From positions 1 through 44,937 of the forward strand of contig NZ_JAGQCY010000021.1 of assembly GCF_024346455.1 (NCBI RefSeq): a DNA stretch of 44,937 bases, written 5' to 3'. Positions 17,564 to 26,373 of the stretch are shown piece after piece. The stretch's first letter is position 1. Each line of letters opens with the position of its first letter. The notes under the pieces were generated by a model. That model was given only the letters and a program-made list of their open reading frames with translations, was not told where the DNA came from and ran no database searches. Origin of the DNA: Cyanobium sp. Aljojuca 7A6 (GTDB taxonomy: Bacteria > Cyanobacteriota > Cyanobacteriia > PCC-6307 > Cyanobiaceae). The position numbers and the translations under genes are program-made.

Positions 17564-18520
17564 ATGGCCGCCACCCGGCTCAGCGACAGCCAGAAAACCG
17601 AGCTGGTTGGGCGCTTCCGGGAGGGTTCCAGCAGCCAGGAACTGGCGGAGACCTACGGCTGCAGCCCCAACACGGTCATCCGGGTGGTGCGCACGGAGCT
17701 GGGGGAAGAGGCCTACGAGCGTGTCAAGTCCGAGCGCTCCCGTCGCCGCAGCCGGCCGCCAATGGATGGGGCCGCCCCCCCGGAAGCCCTGCAGACGGCC
17801 CTGGCGATCAGCAGCACCGACGACTCCAGCCTCGAAGCCGCTCCGGAACCGGCAGCCCCAGCACCGCCAGCCCCAGCACCGCCAGCCCTGGTGTTCATCC
17901 CGGAGCCCACCGAGGCCTTCACTCCCGAGGAGCCCGAGCCTGAGCTTGAGCCCGCGCCCCCCCGCAAGGTGTTGCCCGATCCCCCCCGCCGGCTGAGCGT
18001 GGCGGCACCGGTGAGGGCCGAGGCGGTGGCGGAGGACGGCCCCGCGGTGCTCGCCATCGAGGATGCCGACGACTTCGGCGCCGATGACGACGATCTGCTG
18101 ACCAGTGACGACGACGACAGCGATGACGGTGCCGACGGGGAGTTCAACCCGTTCCAGGTGATCCCTGTGGTCCGGCTCGACGACGGCGCAGCGGCCGGTG
18201 GTGAGGGCCAGCTCCAGCCCCTGGTGGCCGCCGCACTGCCCTCCAGCGCCTACATGCTGGTCGACAAGACGGTGGAGCTGCAGGCCCGGCCCCTGAGCGA
18301 GTTTCCCGAGCTGGGCCGGCTCCCCGACGCGGAGCTGGAGCGCCAGGCGCTGGTGGTGTTCCTCAACCCCCGCCAGGCCAAGCGCCAGTGCGGCCGCACC
18401 CAGCGGGTGATCAAGGTGCCCGACCTCAAGGTGTTCGAACTCACGGCCCCCTATCTGCTGGCCCAGGGCATCAGCCGGGTGGTGATCGAGGGTGCCCTCT
18501 ACGCCCTGCCCGGCAGCTGA
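17564..18520 (+). CDS. HTH protein with acidic linker, conserved in cyanobacteria
   Basis: A 318-residue soluble protein in three parts. Residues about 5-48 form a helix-turn-helix (LSDSQKTELVGRFREGSSSQ, then ELAETYGCSPNTVIRVV), of the type seen in transposase and resolvase DNA-binding ends. A basic patch (ERSRRRSRP) leads into a Pro/Ala-rich and then strongly acidic linker (about residues 70-195), including a run of Asp around SDDDDSDDG. The C-terminal 110 residues are a compact globular domain (RPLSEFPELGRLPDAELERQ, VVIEGALYALPG). Acidic linkers of this kind are usually disordered. DNA binding is likely; the target and effect are unknown. The ATG at 17564 is chosen over the TTG at 17552. 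Confidence 0.8.
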   Translation: MAATRLSDSQKTELVGRFREGSSSQELAETYGCSPNTVIRVVRTELGEEAYERVKSERSRRRSRPPMDGAAPPEALQTALAISSTDDSSLEAAPEPAAPAPPAPAPPALVFIPEPTEAFTPEEPEPELEPAPPRKVLPDPPRRLSVAAPVRAEAVAEDGPAVLAIEDADDFGADDDDLLTSDDDDSDDGADGEFNPFQVIPVVRLDDGAAAGGEGQLQPLVAAALPSSAYMLVDKTVELQARPLSEFPELGRLPDAELERQALVVFLNPRQAKRQCGRTQRVIKVPDLKVFELTAPYLLAQGISRVVIEGALYALPGS

Positions 18521-18524
18521 GGCC

Positions 18525-18764
18525 TCAGCCCTCGTCGACGGGGGTGTTTCCGGGCAGCAGCAGGGCCGCGGTGGCGCCGCCGCTGATCACCCCCAGCACC
18601 AGGGCCACCCCCACGATGAAGCCCGCGGGCAGCGGGGCGCTGCGGGCGAAGCCGAAGCGCAGCTGGGGCCGCTCCTCCAGGTTCTGGGCCCCGAGGCAGA
18701 GCAGGGTCAGCAGCAGGGTGCCGCCCAGCAGGCTGCCGCACAGGAGGCGCAGGCGCAGAAGCAT
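18525..18764 (-). CDS. Small two-helix membrane protein, LapA/DUF1049-like
   Basis: A 79-residue protein with hydrophobic segments at about 4-26 and 46-70, separated by a short loop, NLEERPQLRFGFARSAPLP. The layout of a first helix, an N-x-x-x-x-x-L-x-F loop, then a Gly-rich second helix resembles the LapA (DUF1049) family. Members lie in the cytoplasmic membrane; the E. coli protein has a role in lipopolysaccharide assembly control, but function in cyanobacteria is not established. The gene lies 23 bases after rsmI on the same strand and is likely its operon partner. Its end nearly meets the HTH gene (4-base gap). Confidence 0.7.
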   Translation of the reverse strand: MLLRLRLLCGSLLGGTLLLTLLCLGAQNLEERPQLRFGFARSAPLPAGFIVGVALVLGVISGGATAALLLPGNTPVDEG

Positions 18765-18787
18765 CGGGGCGTCGCGGGACCGGGCCC

Positions 18788-19654
18788 TCAGTCTGACGGC
18801 TCGCGGTGCAGCAGGGCATAGAGGTCCCGGCGGCTGTGGCCGCTCCGCTCAGCCAGGCTGCGGGCGGCCTCCCGGTTGCTGAGGCCGCCCGCCACCAGCT
18901 CATCGAGGGCGCGCCGCAGGGCGGTTTCGTCCCAGACGGGGGCCGCTGCCGGGGGGGCACCGCCGAGCACCAGGGTGCATTCCCCCTGGGGCGGGGTGCG
19001 GCGGAAGTGCTCAAGGGCCGCCGCCACGCTGGGGCCCACCTGTTCCTCGTGGCGCTTGGTGAGCTCCCGGGCCACCTGCAGGGGCCGGTCCCCCAGCACC
19101 GCCAGCAGGTCCTCGAGCAGGGCCAGCAGCCGGTGGGGGGCTTCGAACAGCACCATCGTGCGCTCCTCGCCGGCCAGGGCCTCGAGCCGCTGGCGCCGGG
19201 GCCCGCCCTTCGGCGGCAGGAACCCCTCGAAGCAGAAGCGGCCCGTGGGCAGGCCGCTGCTCACCAGGGCCGTGGTCACGGCGCTGGGGCCGGGGATGCA
19301 GATCACCTGGCGGCCGGCGGCGCGGGCGGCGGCCGCCAGCTCCTGGCCGGGATCCGACACCCCCGGCAGGCCGGCATCACTGATCAGGGCGATCGCTTCG
19401 CCCGCCTCCAGGGCCGCCAGCAGCTGGGGGATGCGGGCCGTCTGGTTGTGCTGGTGGAAGCTCAGCAGGGGCACCCGCAGGCCGAGGTGGTGCAGCAGCA
19501 GGCCGCTGCGGCGGGTGTCCTCGCAGGCGACCCGGCTGGCCCCCGCCAGCACGCGCCGGGCCCGGGGGGAGAGGTCGTCGAGGTTGCCGATGGGGGTGCC
19601 CACCAGATAGAGGACGCCGGCGGCGGGTTCGTGCTCCTGCACCGGGTCCTGCAC
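18788..19654 (-). CDS. rsmI: 16S rRNA (cytidine-1402-2'-O)-methyltransferase RsmI
   Basis: A 288-residue tetrapyrrole-methylase-fold enzyme that 2'-O-methylates C1402 of 16S rRNA. The family motifs are present in order: LYLVGTPIGNLDDLSPRA at the start, CEDTR, LLSFHQHN, then ALISDAGLPGVSDPGQE for SAM binding, and GFLPPKGGPR in the middle. The C-terminal part ends in a helical domain (SNREAARSLAERSGHSRRDL). It begins with GTG at 19654, only 20 bases from the divergent cysQ start, so the two promoters must overlap or lie inside the genes. Confidence 0.95.
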   Translation of the reverse strand: MQDPVQEHEPAAGVLYLVGTPIGNLDDLSPRARRVLAGASRVACEDTRRSGLLLHHLGLRVPLLSFHQHNQTARIPQLLAALEAGEAIALISDAGLPGVSDPGQELAAAARAAGRQVICIPGPSAVTTALVSSGLPTGRFCFEGFLPPKGGPRRQRLEALAGEERTMVLFEAPHRLLALLEDLLAVLGDRPLQVARELTKRHEEQVGPSVAAALEHFRRTPPQGECTLVLGGAPPAAAPVWDETALRRALDELVAGGLSNREAARSLAERSGHSRRDLYALLHREPSD

Positions 19655-19674
19655 AATGCCGTTTTTCGGTCCCC

Positions 19675-20610
19675 ATGATGCCGTCTCCCTTCGCCCTGCC
19701 CGACGGCGTCGGCCTCGAGCCCCTGCTGGCGGAGTTGCGCCGGCTGGCCTGGGGGGCGGCCGACATCCTGCGGGCCTACGCCCGTGGTGAGCAGCCCCCC
19801 TATGGCTTCCCGCCGGCCCTGAGCGTCGACCATGGAGGCGAGGGGCCCGTGTCGGCGGCGGATCTGGCGGTGAACCGCTGGCTGCTCGATGGCCTGGCCG
19901 CGGCCTTCCCGGCCGCCGGCTGGACCCTGCTGAGCGAGGAGACCGCCGCCGAGGTGCTGGTGCCGGGCCAGCCCCTGGACGCCGAATGGCTGTGGATCCT
20001 CGATCCCCTCGATGGCACCAAGGATTTCCTGCAGGGCACCGGCGAGTACGCCGTCCATCTGGCCCTGGTGCACGGTCAGCGGCCGGTGCTGGGGGTGGTG
20101 CTGCTGCCGGAGCCGGAGGAGCTCTGGTTCGGGTTGCTGGGCGCCGGCGGGGCCGGCACCGGGGCGGGGGAGGCCTGGCGGGAGAACCGGGCCGGTGAGT
20201 GTTTCGCCCCGGCCCTGAGCGGCCGCAGGGAGGACCTGGTGCTGGTGGCCAGCCGCAACCACCGCGACGACCGCCTGGAGCAGCTGCTGGCTGAGCTGCG
20301 GCCCGCCCGCAGCCGGGCGATCGGCAGTGTCGGCGGCAAGGTGGCCACGATCCTGCGGGGGGAGGCCGACCTCTACATCTCGCTGTCGGGCCGCAGCGCC
20401 CCCAAGGACTGGGACATGGCGGCCCCGGAAGCGGTGCTGCGCGCCGCCGGGGGCGGGTTCGACCATGCCGATGGCCGGCCGCTGCTCTACAACACCGGCG
20501 ACGTGCGCCAGGCGGGCTGCCTGATCGCCAGCAACGGCCCGGCCCATGCCGAACTCTGCCGCCGTGCCGCTGAAGCGATGGCGAGGATCGATCCCGGCTT
20601 CGCGGTGTGA
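19675..20610 (+). CDS. cysQ: 3'(2'),5'-bisphosphate nucleotidase CysQ-like
   Basis: A 311-residue Mg-dependent phosphatase of the inositol-monophosphatase fold. The metal-site residues are visible: LLSEE (Glu88, Glu89), ILDPLDGTKDFLQG (Asp110, Asp113) and KDWDMAAPEAV for the late aspartate. It would remove the 3'-phosphate from PAP produced in sulfate assimilation. Inositol monophosphatase activity cannot be excluded by sequence, but the rsmI-cysQ-pnp neighbourhood is typical of cyanobacterial cysQ. The start may be either ATG at 19675 or 19678. The stop converges on a PIN-toxin gene 17 bases away. Confidence 0.88.
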   Translation: MMPSPFALPDGVGLEPLLAELRRLAWGAADILRAYARGEQPPYGFPPALSVDHGGEGPVSAADLAVNRWLLDGLAAAFPAAGWTLLSEETAAEVLVPGQPLDAEWLWILDPLDGTKDFLQGTGEYAVHLALVHGQRPVLGVVLLPEPEELWFGLLGAGGAGTGAGEAWRENRAGECFAPALSGRREDLVLVASRNHRDDRLEQLLAELRPARSRAIGSVGGKVATILRGEADLYISLSGRSAPKDWDMAAPEAVLRAAGGGFDHADGRPLLYNTGDVRQAGCLIASNGPAHAELCRRAAEAMARIDPGFAV

Positions 20611-20626
20611 GTAAGGGCCGGCTGAA

Positions 20627-21043
20627 TCAGCAGGCGAGCAGCTCCAGCCCGCAGCTCTTTGCGGCCGCCAGAAGCGCGTTGTCGCGACTGGCCAGGGGGA
20701 GTCCTCCACGCATCGCCAGTTCCAGATAGGCCGCGTCGTAGCTGGTGAGGCGATGCTGCGCCGCCAGGCTCAGGACGTCGTGCCAGATGACGTGCGGATC
20801 CGCAGGATCGATCTGCAGGTCGAGCTGAACCACCAGGGCAAGGAAGCGGCTCCGATCCGCCGCGGTGATCCGGCCGCGCCGTTCGGCCATCAGCAGCACG
20901 TTCCCCAACTCCCACAGAAACAGCGCTGGAACGAAGAGTTCGCACTCCGGTAATCGGCCCAGGAGCGCCTCCGAAGCCGCCGTGCGCTCGTCCTCGAAGC
21001 ACCAGGCGCACACCGCAGAAACGTCAGGGACGAAGCTCAGCAC
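20627..21043 (-). CDS. VapC-type PIN-domain RNase toxin (TA locus 1)
   Basis: A 138-residue PIN-domain ribonuclease. The four expected acidic residues are present: Asp7 (FVPDVSAV), Glu45 (FLWELGN), Asp103 (TSYDAAYLELA) and Asp121 (LASRDNALL). Such toxins cleave tRNA or rRNA when freed from the antitoxin. Its start overlaps the end of the antitoxin gene upstream by 7 bases, so the pair is translationally coupled. The gene appears intact. Confidence 0.88.
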   Translation of the reverse strand: MLSFVPDVSAVCAWCFEDERTAASEALLGRLPECELFVPALFLWELGNVLLMAERRGRITAADRSRFLALVVQLDLQIDPADPHVIWHDVLSLAAQHRLTSYDAAYLELAMRGGLPLASRDNALLAAAKSCGLELLAC

Positions 21044-21279
21044 CTGCGGCCTTCGTCCCGCAACTCCCTCATGGAGAGGCCATGGAGGCGACGGCCCGTT
21101 GCGAAGCTGCGAAGATGGTCAATGGCCTCCAGGCGTCGCTCGCGCCCATCGGAGGCGATCGGAACAAGCCGCGCCAACGGTTTGCCGTGGCGCGTGATCA
21201 GAATCTCCTCGCCGCCGGCCACCTCTTCCAGCAGGCTGGAGAGGTGGGTCTTGGCTTCGAAGGCACCGACCGTCTTCAT
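21037..21279 (-). CDS. Phd/YefM-family antitoxin (TA locus 1)
   Basis: An 80-residue antitoxin. The N-terminus, MKTVGAFEAKTHLSSLLEEV, followed by ILITRHGKPLARLVP, is the DNA-binding Phd/YefM fold; the C-terminal half (RLEAIDHLRSFATGRRLHGL) would wrap the toxin. It should repress its own operon with the toxin. The ATG at 21279 begins at the family-typical position; an upstream Met at 21303 adds eight unneeded residues. It sits 71 bases from the end of pnp on the same strand. Confidence 0.88.
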   Translation of the reverse strand: MKTVGAFEAKTHLSSLLEEVAGGEEILITRHGKPLARLVPIASDGRERRLEAIDHLRSFATGRRLHGLSMRELRDEGRRC

Positions 21280-21350
21280 CGCCCCATTCCAACCAGTCGT
21301 CAACCAGTTTAGGGGTGAGGGCCCAGCCGCGCGGCCAGGCCCCGTGACAA

Positions 21351-23480
21351 TCAGACCGCCGCCGGCTCCTGCTGCTCCACGCCCCGCAGGGTGAGGTTGA
21401 TGCGGCCGCGGTTGTCGATCTCCCGCACCCGCACCGTCACCTGGTCGCCGACGTTGACGACGTCCTCGACCTTCTCGACCCGCGATTCGGACAGCTGGGA
21501 GATGTGGATCATCCCCTCCTTGCCCGGCAGGATCTCCACGAAGGCCCCGATCGGGATCACTCGGGTGACCGAGCCGTTGAACACTTCCCCTTCGCTGACG
21601 CGACGGGTGAGGCCCTCGATGATGCGCTGGGCCTCCTCGGCGGCGGCGCCGTCATGGCTGGCGATCGTGACGATGCCGCCGTCCTCGATGTCGATCTTGG
21701 TGTTGGTGCGCTCGGTGATGCCCTTGATGGTGCGACCGCCGGGGCCGATCACCGTGCCGATCAGTTCCGGATCGATGCGGAAGCTGAGCAGGCGCGGGGC
21801 ATGGGGGGAGAGGACGTCGCGGGGCTTGTCGATGGCTTCGAGCATCTTGCCGAGGATGTGCAGCCGGGCCGGGCGGGCCTGGTTGATCGCTTCGGCGACG
21901 GTCTTCACCGCCAGGCCGGAGATCTTCATGTCCATCTGCAGGGCGGTGATGCCCTTCTCAGTGCCGGCCACCTTGAAGTCCATGTCACCGAGGAAGTCCT
22001 CGATGCCCTGGATGTCGGTGAGGATCCGCACTTCCTCGCCCTCCTTGATCAGACCCATGGCGGCGCCGCTGACGGGGGCCGCCAGGGGCACGCCGGCATC
22101 CATCAGGGCCAGGGTGCTGCCGCACACCGAACCCATTGAGGTGGAGCCGTTGGAGCTGAGGCACTCCGACACCACCCGCAGCACGTAGGGGAAGCTCTCC
22201 TTGGAGGGCAGCACGGGAATCAGGGCCCGCTCGGCCAGGGCGCCGTGGCCGATCTCGCGGCGACCGGGGGAGCGCATCGGGCGCGTCTCCGCCACCGAGT
22301 AGGGGGGGAAGTTGTAGTGGTGGAGGTAGGTCTTCTCGCTGATCGGGTTGAGATCGTCCATCTCCTGGGCGTCGCTCGGGGTGCCGAGGGTGGCGCAGGA
22401 GAGCACCTGGGTGAGCCCACGCTGGAACAGGCCCGAGCCATGTACGCGCTTGGGCAGCACGCCCACGGCCGCCTGGATCGGGCGCACCTCGTCGAGGCTC
22501 CGGCCATCGACCCGCTTGCCTTCGGTGATGATCTGCTGCCGCATCAGCTTCTTGGTGAGGCCCTTGTAGGTGTTGCCCAGCACCTTGCCGTTGCTGCTCA
22601 CCGCCACCCGGATCGGATCGTCCTCCTTGAGGGCGGCGATCTTGTGGCTGACTTCGGCCTTGATGGCGTCGAGCTTCTCGTCGCGCTCGCCTTTGGTCTG
22701 GCTGAACTGCTTGAGCACCTCACCGATGCCACCGGAGCATTCCTGCTCCAGGAACGAGGGCAGGGCGGGATCTTCGCTGCGCTCTTCGGGGAGCACCTGC
22801 TCGATGCCGAGTTCCTTGAGCAGCTCGAGCTGGGCCCTAAGCAGTTCGCCCACGGCTTCGTAGCCGAAATCGATGGCCTCGATCACGTCCTGCTCGGGGA
22901 GCTGGTTGGCGCCCGCTTCCACCATCACCACGCCGGCCGGCGAGCCGGCGACGACCAGATCCAGTTCGCTGCGCTCGATCTCGCGGAAGCTGGGGTTGAG
23001 CACGAAGTCGTCACCCAGCAGGCCGACGCGCACGGCGGCCATCGGGCCCATGAAGGGGATTTTCGCCAGCAGGGTGGCCATCGAGGCCCCGGTGACGGCG
23101 AGCACATCGGGCGGCACCCGCTCATCGAGGGACATGCAGGTGGCGACGATCTGGAGGTCGTCGCGCAGCCAGCCCGGGAACAGGGGCCGCATCGGCCGGT
23201 CGATCAGGCGACAGGTGAGGATGGCCCGCTCGGGGGGGCGGGCCTCACGACGGAAGAAACTGCCGGGGATGCGGCCGGCGGCGTAGAGGCGTTCTTCGTA
23301 ATCGCAGATCAGGGGCAGGAAATCGATGCCTTCGCGGCCTTTCGAGCGGGTGGCGGTGACCAGGATCGACGTATCGCCGCATTCCACCATCACCGAGCCC
23401 CCGGCCTGGGGCGCAAATCGGCCGCTGGTCAGCCGGATCTCCCGACCATCGAAGGAGATCGACTGAGTGTGTCCTTGCAC
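21351..23480 (-). CDS. pnp: Polynucleotide phosphorylase
   Basis: A full-length 709-residue exoribonuclease that degrades RNA 3' to 5' with phosphate and can add tails. Two RNase-PH domains (first about 10-230, second about 330-555; [20 protein letters not shown] in the second) are joined by an alpha-helical linker. A KH domain with [10 protein letters not shown] follows at about 575, then an S1 domain ([20 protein letters not shown]) at about 635. The start is GTG at 23480, giving [15 protein letters not shown]. It follows rpsN by 131 bases on the same strand. Confidence 0.97.
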   Translation of the reverse strand: MQGHTQSISFDGREIRLTSGRFAPQAGGSVMVECGDTSILVTATRSKGREGIDFLPLICDYEERLYAAGRIPGSFFRREARPPERAILTCRLIDRPMRPLFPGWLRDDLQIVATCMSLDERVPPDVLAVTGASMATLLAKIPFMGPMAAVRVGLLGDDFVLNPSFREIERSELDLVVAGSPAGVVMVEAGANQLPEQDVIEAIDFGYEAVGELLRAQLELLKELGIEQVLPEERSEDPALPSFLEQECSGGIGEVLKQFSQTKGERDEKLDAIKAEVSHKIAALKEDDPIRVAVSSNGKVLGNTYKGLTKKLMRQQIITEGKRVDGRSLDEVRPIQAAVGVLPKRVHGSGLFQRGLTQVLSCATLGTPSDAQEMDDLNPISEKTYLHHYNFPPYSVAETRPMRSPGRREIGHGALAERALIPVLPSKESFPYVLRVVSECLSSNGSTSMGSVCGSTLALMDAGVPLAAPVSGAAMGLIKEGEEVRILTDIQGIEDFLGDMDFKVAGTEKGITALQMDMKISGLAVKTVAEAINQARPARLHILGKMLEAIDKPRDVLSPHAPRLLSFRIDPELIGTVIGPGGRTIKGITERTNTKIDIEDGGIVTIASHDGAAAEEAQRIIEGLTRRVSEGEVFNGSVTRVIPIGAFVEILPGKEGMIHISQLSESRVEKVEDVVNVGDQVTVRVREIDNRGRINLTLRGVEQQEPAAV

Positions 23481-23545
23481 TGGGCGTTATGTCCGTTTTG
23501 TTGTCGCCCGGCATTCTCGCATCCACCCCCGCCCGGCCATGAAGA

Positions 23546-23566
23546 AGGCGCCCCCAAGGGGCGCCT
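23546..23566 (-). terminator. Hairpin after rpsN, possible terminator
   Basis: A 9-bp stem (AGGCGCCCC with GGGGCGCCT) with a 3-base loop lies 46 bases past the rpsN stop. Reading on the minus strand it is followed only by TTCTTC, so termination may be weak or partial, leaving some transcription into pnp. Confidence 0.5.
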
Positions 23567-23611
23567 GCTGCAGCCGAGAGCCGTTGCGGGACAGGGCGGT
23601 TGCCCCGCCGC

Positions 23612-23914
23612 TCACCAGCTCGACTTGACCACGCCGGGGAGCTCACCCTTGTGGGCCCGCTCGCGCAGCTGGTTGCGGCAGAGACCGAAATCGCGGTAGA
23701 AGCCGCGGGGCTTGCCGGTGGCCCAGCAGCGGTTGCGGATGCGGTTGGGGGCGCTGTTGCGGGGCAGCGACTGCAGCTTGCGGTGGATCTCCAGGCGCTC
23801 CATCGGATCGCCGGCCGCATCGAAGGCCTCCTTGAGGGAGGCACGGCGCGTCGCGAAACGCTCCACGATCTTGCGGCGCTTGACGTCACGCGCGATCATC
23901 GACTTCTTCGCCAT
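23612..23914 (-). CDS. rpsN: 30S ribosomal protein S14
   Basis: A 100-residue S14 of the long, zinc-free type, with no CxxC pairs. The start [15 protein letters not shown] and the C-terminal core [20 protein letters not shown] are conserved. It binds 16S rRNA in the head of the small subunit. It lies outside the main ribosomal operon between nth and pnp, as is common for rpsN in cyanobacteria. Confidence 0.97.
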   Translation of the reverse strand: MAKKSMIARDVKRRKIVERFATRRASLKEAFDAAGDPMERLEIHRKLQSLPRNSAPNRIRNRCWATGKPRGFYRDFGLCRNQLRERAHKGELPGVVKSSW

Positions 23915-23975
23915 GCGGCCGGAGGAGGGAGAAACTTCAGCCTGCCACCATACCGCGTGGGCTGGCCGTCCCTGA

Positions 23976-24623
23976 TCAGGAGGCCGGATGGCTGGGGCAG
24001 AGATCGGCCAGACCGCAGCCCTGGCAACGGGGCTTGCGGGCGACGCAGACGGCCCGGCCGTGGAAGATCAGCCGGATCGAGAGGTTCTCCCATTCGGGTC
24101 TGGGCACCAGCTTCATCAGGTCGGGTTCGATCTTCTTTGGGTCGCTGTGGCGGGTGAGCCCGAGCCGGTTGGCCAGCCGTTTCACGTGGGTGTCCACCGT
24201 GACGCCGGCGTTGATGCCGAAGGCGTGGGCCAGCACCACGTTGGCGGTCTTGCGGGCCACCCCCGGCAGGGGCAGCAACTCCTCCATCGAAGCGGGCACG
24301 GCGCCGCCGTGGCGCTCCATCAGCAGGCGGGAGGCGGCCACGATGTGCTTGGCCTTGTTGCGGTAGAAGCCGGTGGACTGCACGTAGGGCTCCACCGCCT
24401 CGCTCTCAACGGCGGCGGCGGCGGCGGCATCGGGGAAGCGCTCGAACAGGGCCGGGGTGACCTTGTTGACCCGCTCGTCGGTGCACTGGGCCGACAACAT
24501 CGTGGCCACCAGCAGTTCCCAGGGCGTGCGCCAGTCGAGGGAGCAGGTGGCGTCGGGGTAGAGCATGCCGAGCCGCTCCAGGATCAGCGGCGCCCGGGTG
24601 CGGGGGCTGGGGAAGCGGGGCAC
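23976..24623 (-). CDS. nth: Endonuclease III (DNA glycosylase/AP lyase)
   Basis: A 215-residue base-excision repair enzyme acting on oxidised pyrimidines. The helix-hairpin-helix [15 protein letters not shown] holds the catalytic Lys125, and VDTHVKR holds the catalytic Asp144. The C-terminus has the iron-sulfur loop Cys193, Cys200, Cys203 and Cys209 (spacing 6-2-5) that binds a 4Fe-4S cluster. It starts 1 base after the rseP stop, so the two are almost certainly co-transcribed. Confidence 0.97.
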   Translation of the reverse strand: MPRFPSPRTRAPLILERLGMLYPDATCSLDWRTPWELLVATMLSAQCTDERVNKVTPALFERFPDAAAAAAVESEAVEPYVQSTGFYRNKAKHIVAASRLLMERHGGAVPASMEELLPLPGVARKTANVVLAHAFGINAGVTVDTHVKRLANRLGLTRHSDPKKIEPDLMKLVPRPEWENLSIRLIFHGRAVCVARKPRCQGCGLADLCPSHPAS

Positions 24624-24624
24624 C

Positions 24625-25713
24625 TCAGCGGCTGAGCAGCTGCTGGATGGCGGGCAGCTGGCTGGTGTCCTTGACGATCAGCACCAGCGAGAGGCCCACC
24701 AGGAACACAAAGCCCGACTGCATGAAGGCCATCTGGTAGCGGTCGGAGAGGGGGCGGCCCCGCGCCCCCTCCAGCAGCAGCAGGGCGAACTGGCCGCCGT
24801 CGAGCAGGGGCAGGGGCAGGGCGTTGAGCACCGCCAGGTTGATCGAGATCAGGGCGGTGAACAGGAACAGGCTGCTGCCCCCCTGGCTGGCCAGGGAGGC
24901 CCCCATCTCGACGATCTTCACCGGCCCCGACACCTGGGGGGCGGTTTCGCCGAAGTGGGTGAGCAGGGTGCCGAAGCCTTCCACGGTGCGGCGGGTGAGG
25001 GCGACGACGTCGTGGTTGGCCTGCAGGACCGGCTCCAGGGGGCTGGTGGGGGTGCGGAAGGATTCGCTGCCGTTGGGCTGCAGCTGGGCGCCGATGCGGC
25101 CGATGCCGCCGTTGTCGGTTGGGGTGAGGGGCAGGGTGACTGTTGTGCCGTTGCGGTCGGCCTGCAGGCGCAGGGTGCGGCCGGGGGCGTCCTTGATGCG
25201 GCCCACCAGGGCCAGCACCGCCTCCTGCCCGCCGGCCAGGGGGGTGCCGTCCACCGCCACGATGCGGTCGCCGGGCTGGAGGCCGGAGCCGGCGGCCGCC
25301 TGGCCGGGCTGCACGGCGGCCACCACCACGCCGGGGATGGTGCTGAAGCCGGAGGGGATGCCGAGCACCAGCCCCTGGGCCAGCAGCACACTCCAGGCCA
25401 GCAGCAGGTTGGCGATCACGCCGGCGGCGATCACCAGGGCCCGCTGGGCCAGGGGCCGGTTGCGCATCAGGTCGGGATCATCGGCGGGGATGGTGCTGTC
25501 CTCCTCGTCGTCGGGGAAGGACACGAACCCCCCCAGGGGAATGGCCCGCAGGGCGAACAGCACGCCGCGCCGCCGCCACTGGATCAGGGCCGGACCGAAG
25601 CCGATCGAGAAGCCGCTGACCCGGATGCCCTGCCAGGTGGCGGCGAAGAAGTGGCCGGCTTCGTGCACCAGGATCAGGCCCGCCAGGATCGCCAACGCCG
25701 TCAGTACACCCAT
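24625..25713 (-). CDS. rseP: M50 site-2 zinc metalloprotease (RseP-like)
   Basis: A 362-residue intramembrane protease. The zinc site HEAGH is in the first helix (His17, Glu18, His21), and the third ligand region is LNALPLPLLDGGQ near the C-terminus. A PDZ domain lies in the middle (VQPGQAAAGSGLQPGDRIVA) and the C-terminal helices follow. It would cleave membrane-anchored regulators such as anti-sigma factors in the cytoplasmic membrane. The ATG at 25713 puts HExxH at the usual distance from the start; the in-frame ATG at 25740 and others upstream add atypical residues. nth follows with a 1-base gap, and a PilZ gene diverges 95 bases away. Confidence 0.93.
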   Translation of the reverse strand: MGVLTALAILAGLILVHEAGHFFAATWQGIRVSGFSIGFGPALIQWRRRGVLFALRAIPLGGFVSFPDDEEDSTIPADDPDLMRNRPLAQRALVIAAGVIANLLLAWSVLLAQGLVLGIPSGFSTIPGVVVAAVQPGQAAAGSGLQPGDRIVAVDGTPLAGGQEAVLALVGRIKDAPGRTLRLQADRNGTTVTLPLTPTDNGGIGRIGAQLQPNGSESFRTPTSPLEPVLQANHDVVALTRRTVEGFGTLLTHFGETAPQVSGPVKIVEMGASLASQGGSSLFLFTALISINLAVLNALPLPLLDGGQFALLLLEGARGRPLSDRYQMAFMQSGFVFLVGLSLVLIVKDTSQLPAIQQLLSR

Positions 25714-25808
25714 TCCGTCGCCCGGCTCCGTTGGTCCCATTCTGCGGGAACCGCCCCGCCGCCGTGCCAGGGGCCTGGGCCATGGCACCACCGGGACCGG
25801 CGGATAAC

Positions 25809-26228
25809 ATGACTGTGTCGATGTTGACAGCTGCCTGGATGTCACCAGAAGAGGCCGAAGGCCAAGGACAGCTGGAAGAGATGCGCACGGCGCTGCGCCA
25901 TGTCCTGCCCCCGGGGGTCTCCGCCAGCATCCGGCTGTCCACCGGTCGCACGGTCTACGTGACGGTGGGTGACATCAGCCGCACGGGGGCCTGCGTGATC
26001 CGGCGTGGCTCGCTGGAGGTGGTGGCCAACGAAGCCGTTCTCCTCGACATCAGCGATTACGAGCAGCACCAGAACATCTCCCTGGCGGCCCGGGTGCAGT
26101 GGGTCAACACCCGCAGCTACAACACCCTGGTGGGGCTGGTCTTCACTGAGGGGCCCCTGCTGCCGGGCACGATGCTGGATCAATACTTCGACCAGACCCT
26201 GAAGGCCCGCGGTTCCGTGGAGGGTTGA
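25809..26228 (+). CDS. PilZ-domain protein upstream of pseudopilin operon A
   Basis: A 139-residue PilZ-like protein. RTALR after about residue 25 occupies the RxxxR position, and DISRTGACV is the (D/N)xSxxG motif with an Asp first position, so cyclic di-GMP binding is plausible. The central part pairs with the other PilZ protein at 1953-2291 (GACV-x-R-x-GSL and NT...VGL.F). It ends 145 bases before the pseudopilin operon on the same strand, so it may be co-regulated with it; PilZ proteins control type IV pili in other bacteria. Start uncertain: ATG at 25809, 25821 or 25839. Confidence 0.8.
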   Translation: MTVSMLTAAWMSPEEAEGQGQLEEMRTALRHVLPPGVSASIRLSTGRTVYVTVGDISRTGACVIRRGSLEVVANEAVLLDISDYEQHQNISLAARVQWVNTRSYNTLVGLVFTEGPLLPGTMLDQYFDQTLKARGSVEG

Positions 26229-26373
26229 GGCGGCCATGCCCTGCGAGGCTTGCGCAAGGCTGCTGTGACCACCCGGCACCTGTAGCCATCGCTGGGGAAT
26301 GATCTAGGCTTGATTCCTGGGCCCGTGGTGTCGTAACACTGAATTTCCACAGGGTCTGCTGCTGGTTCGTGCC

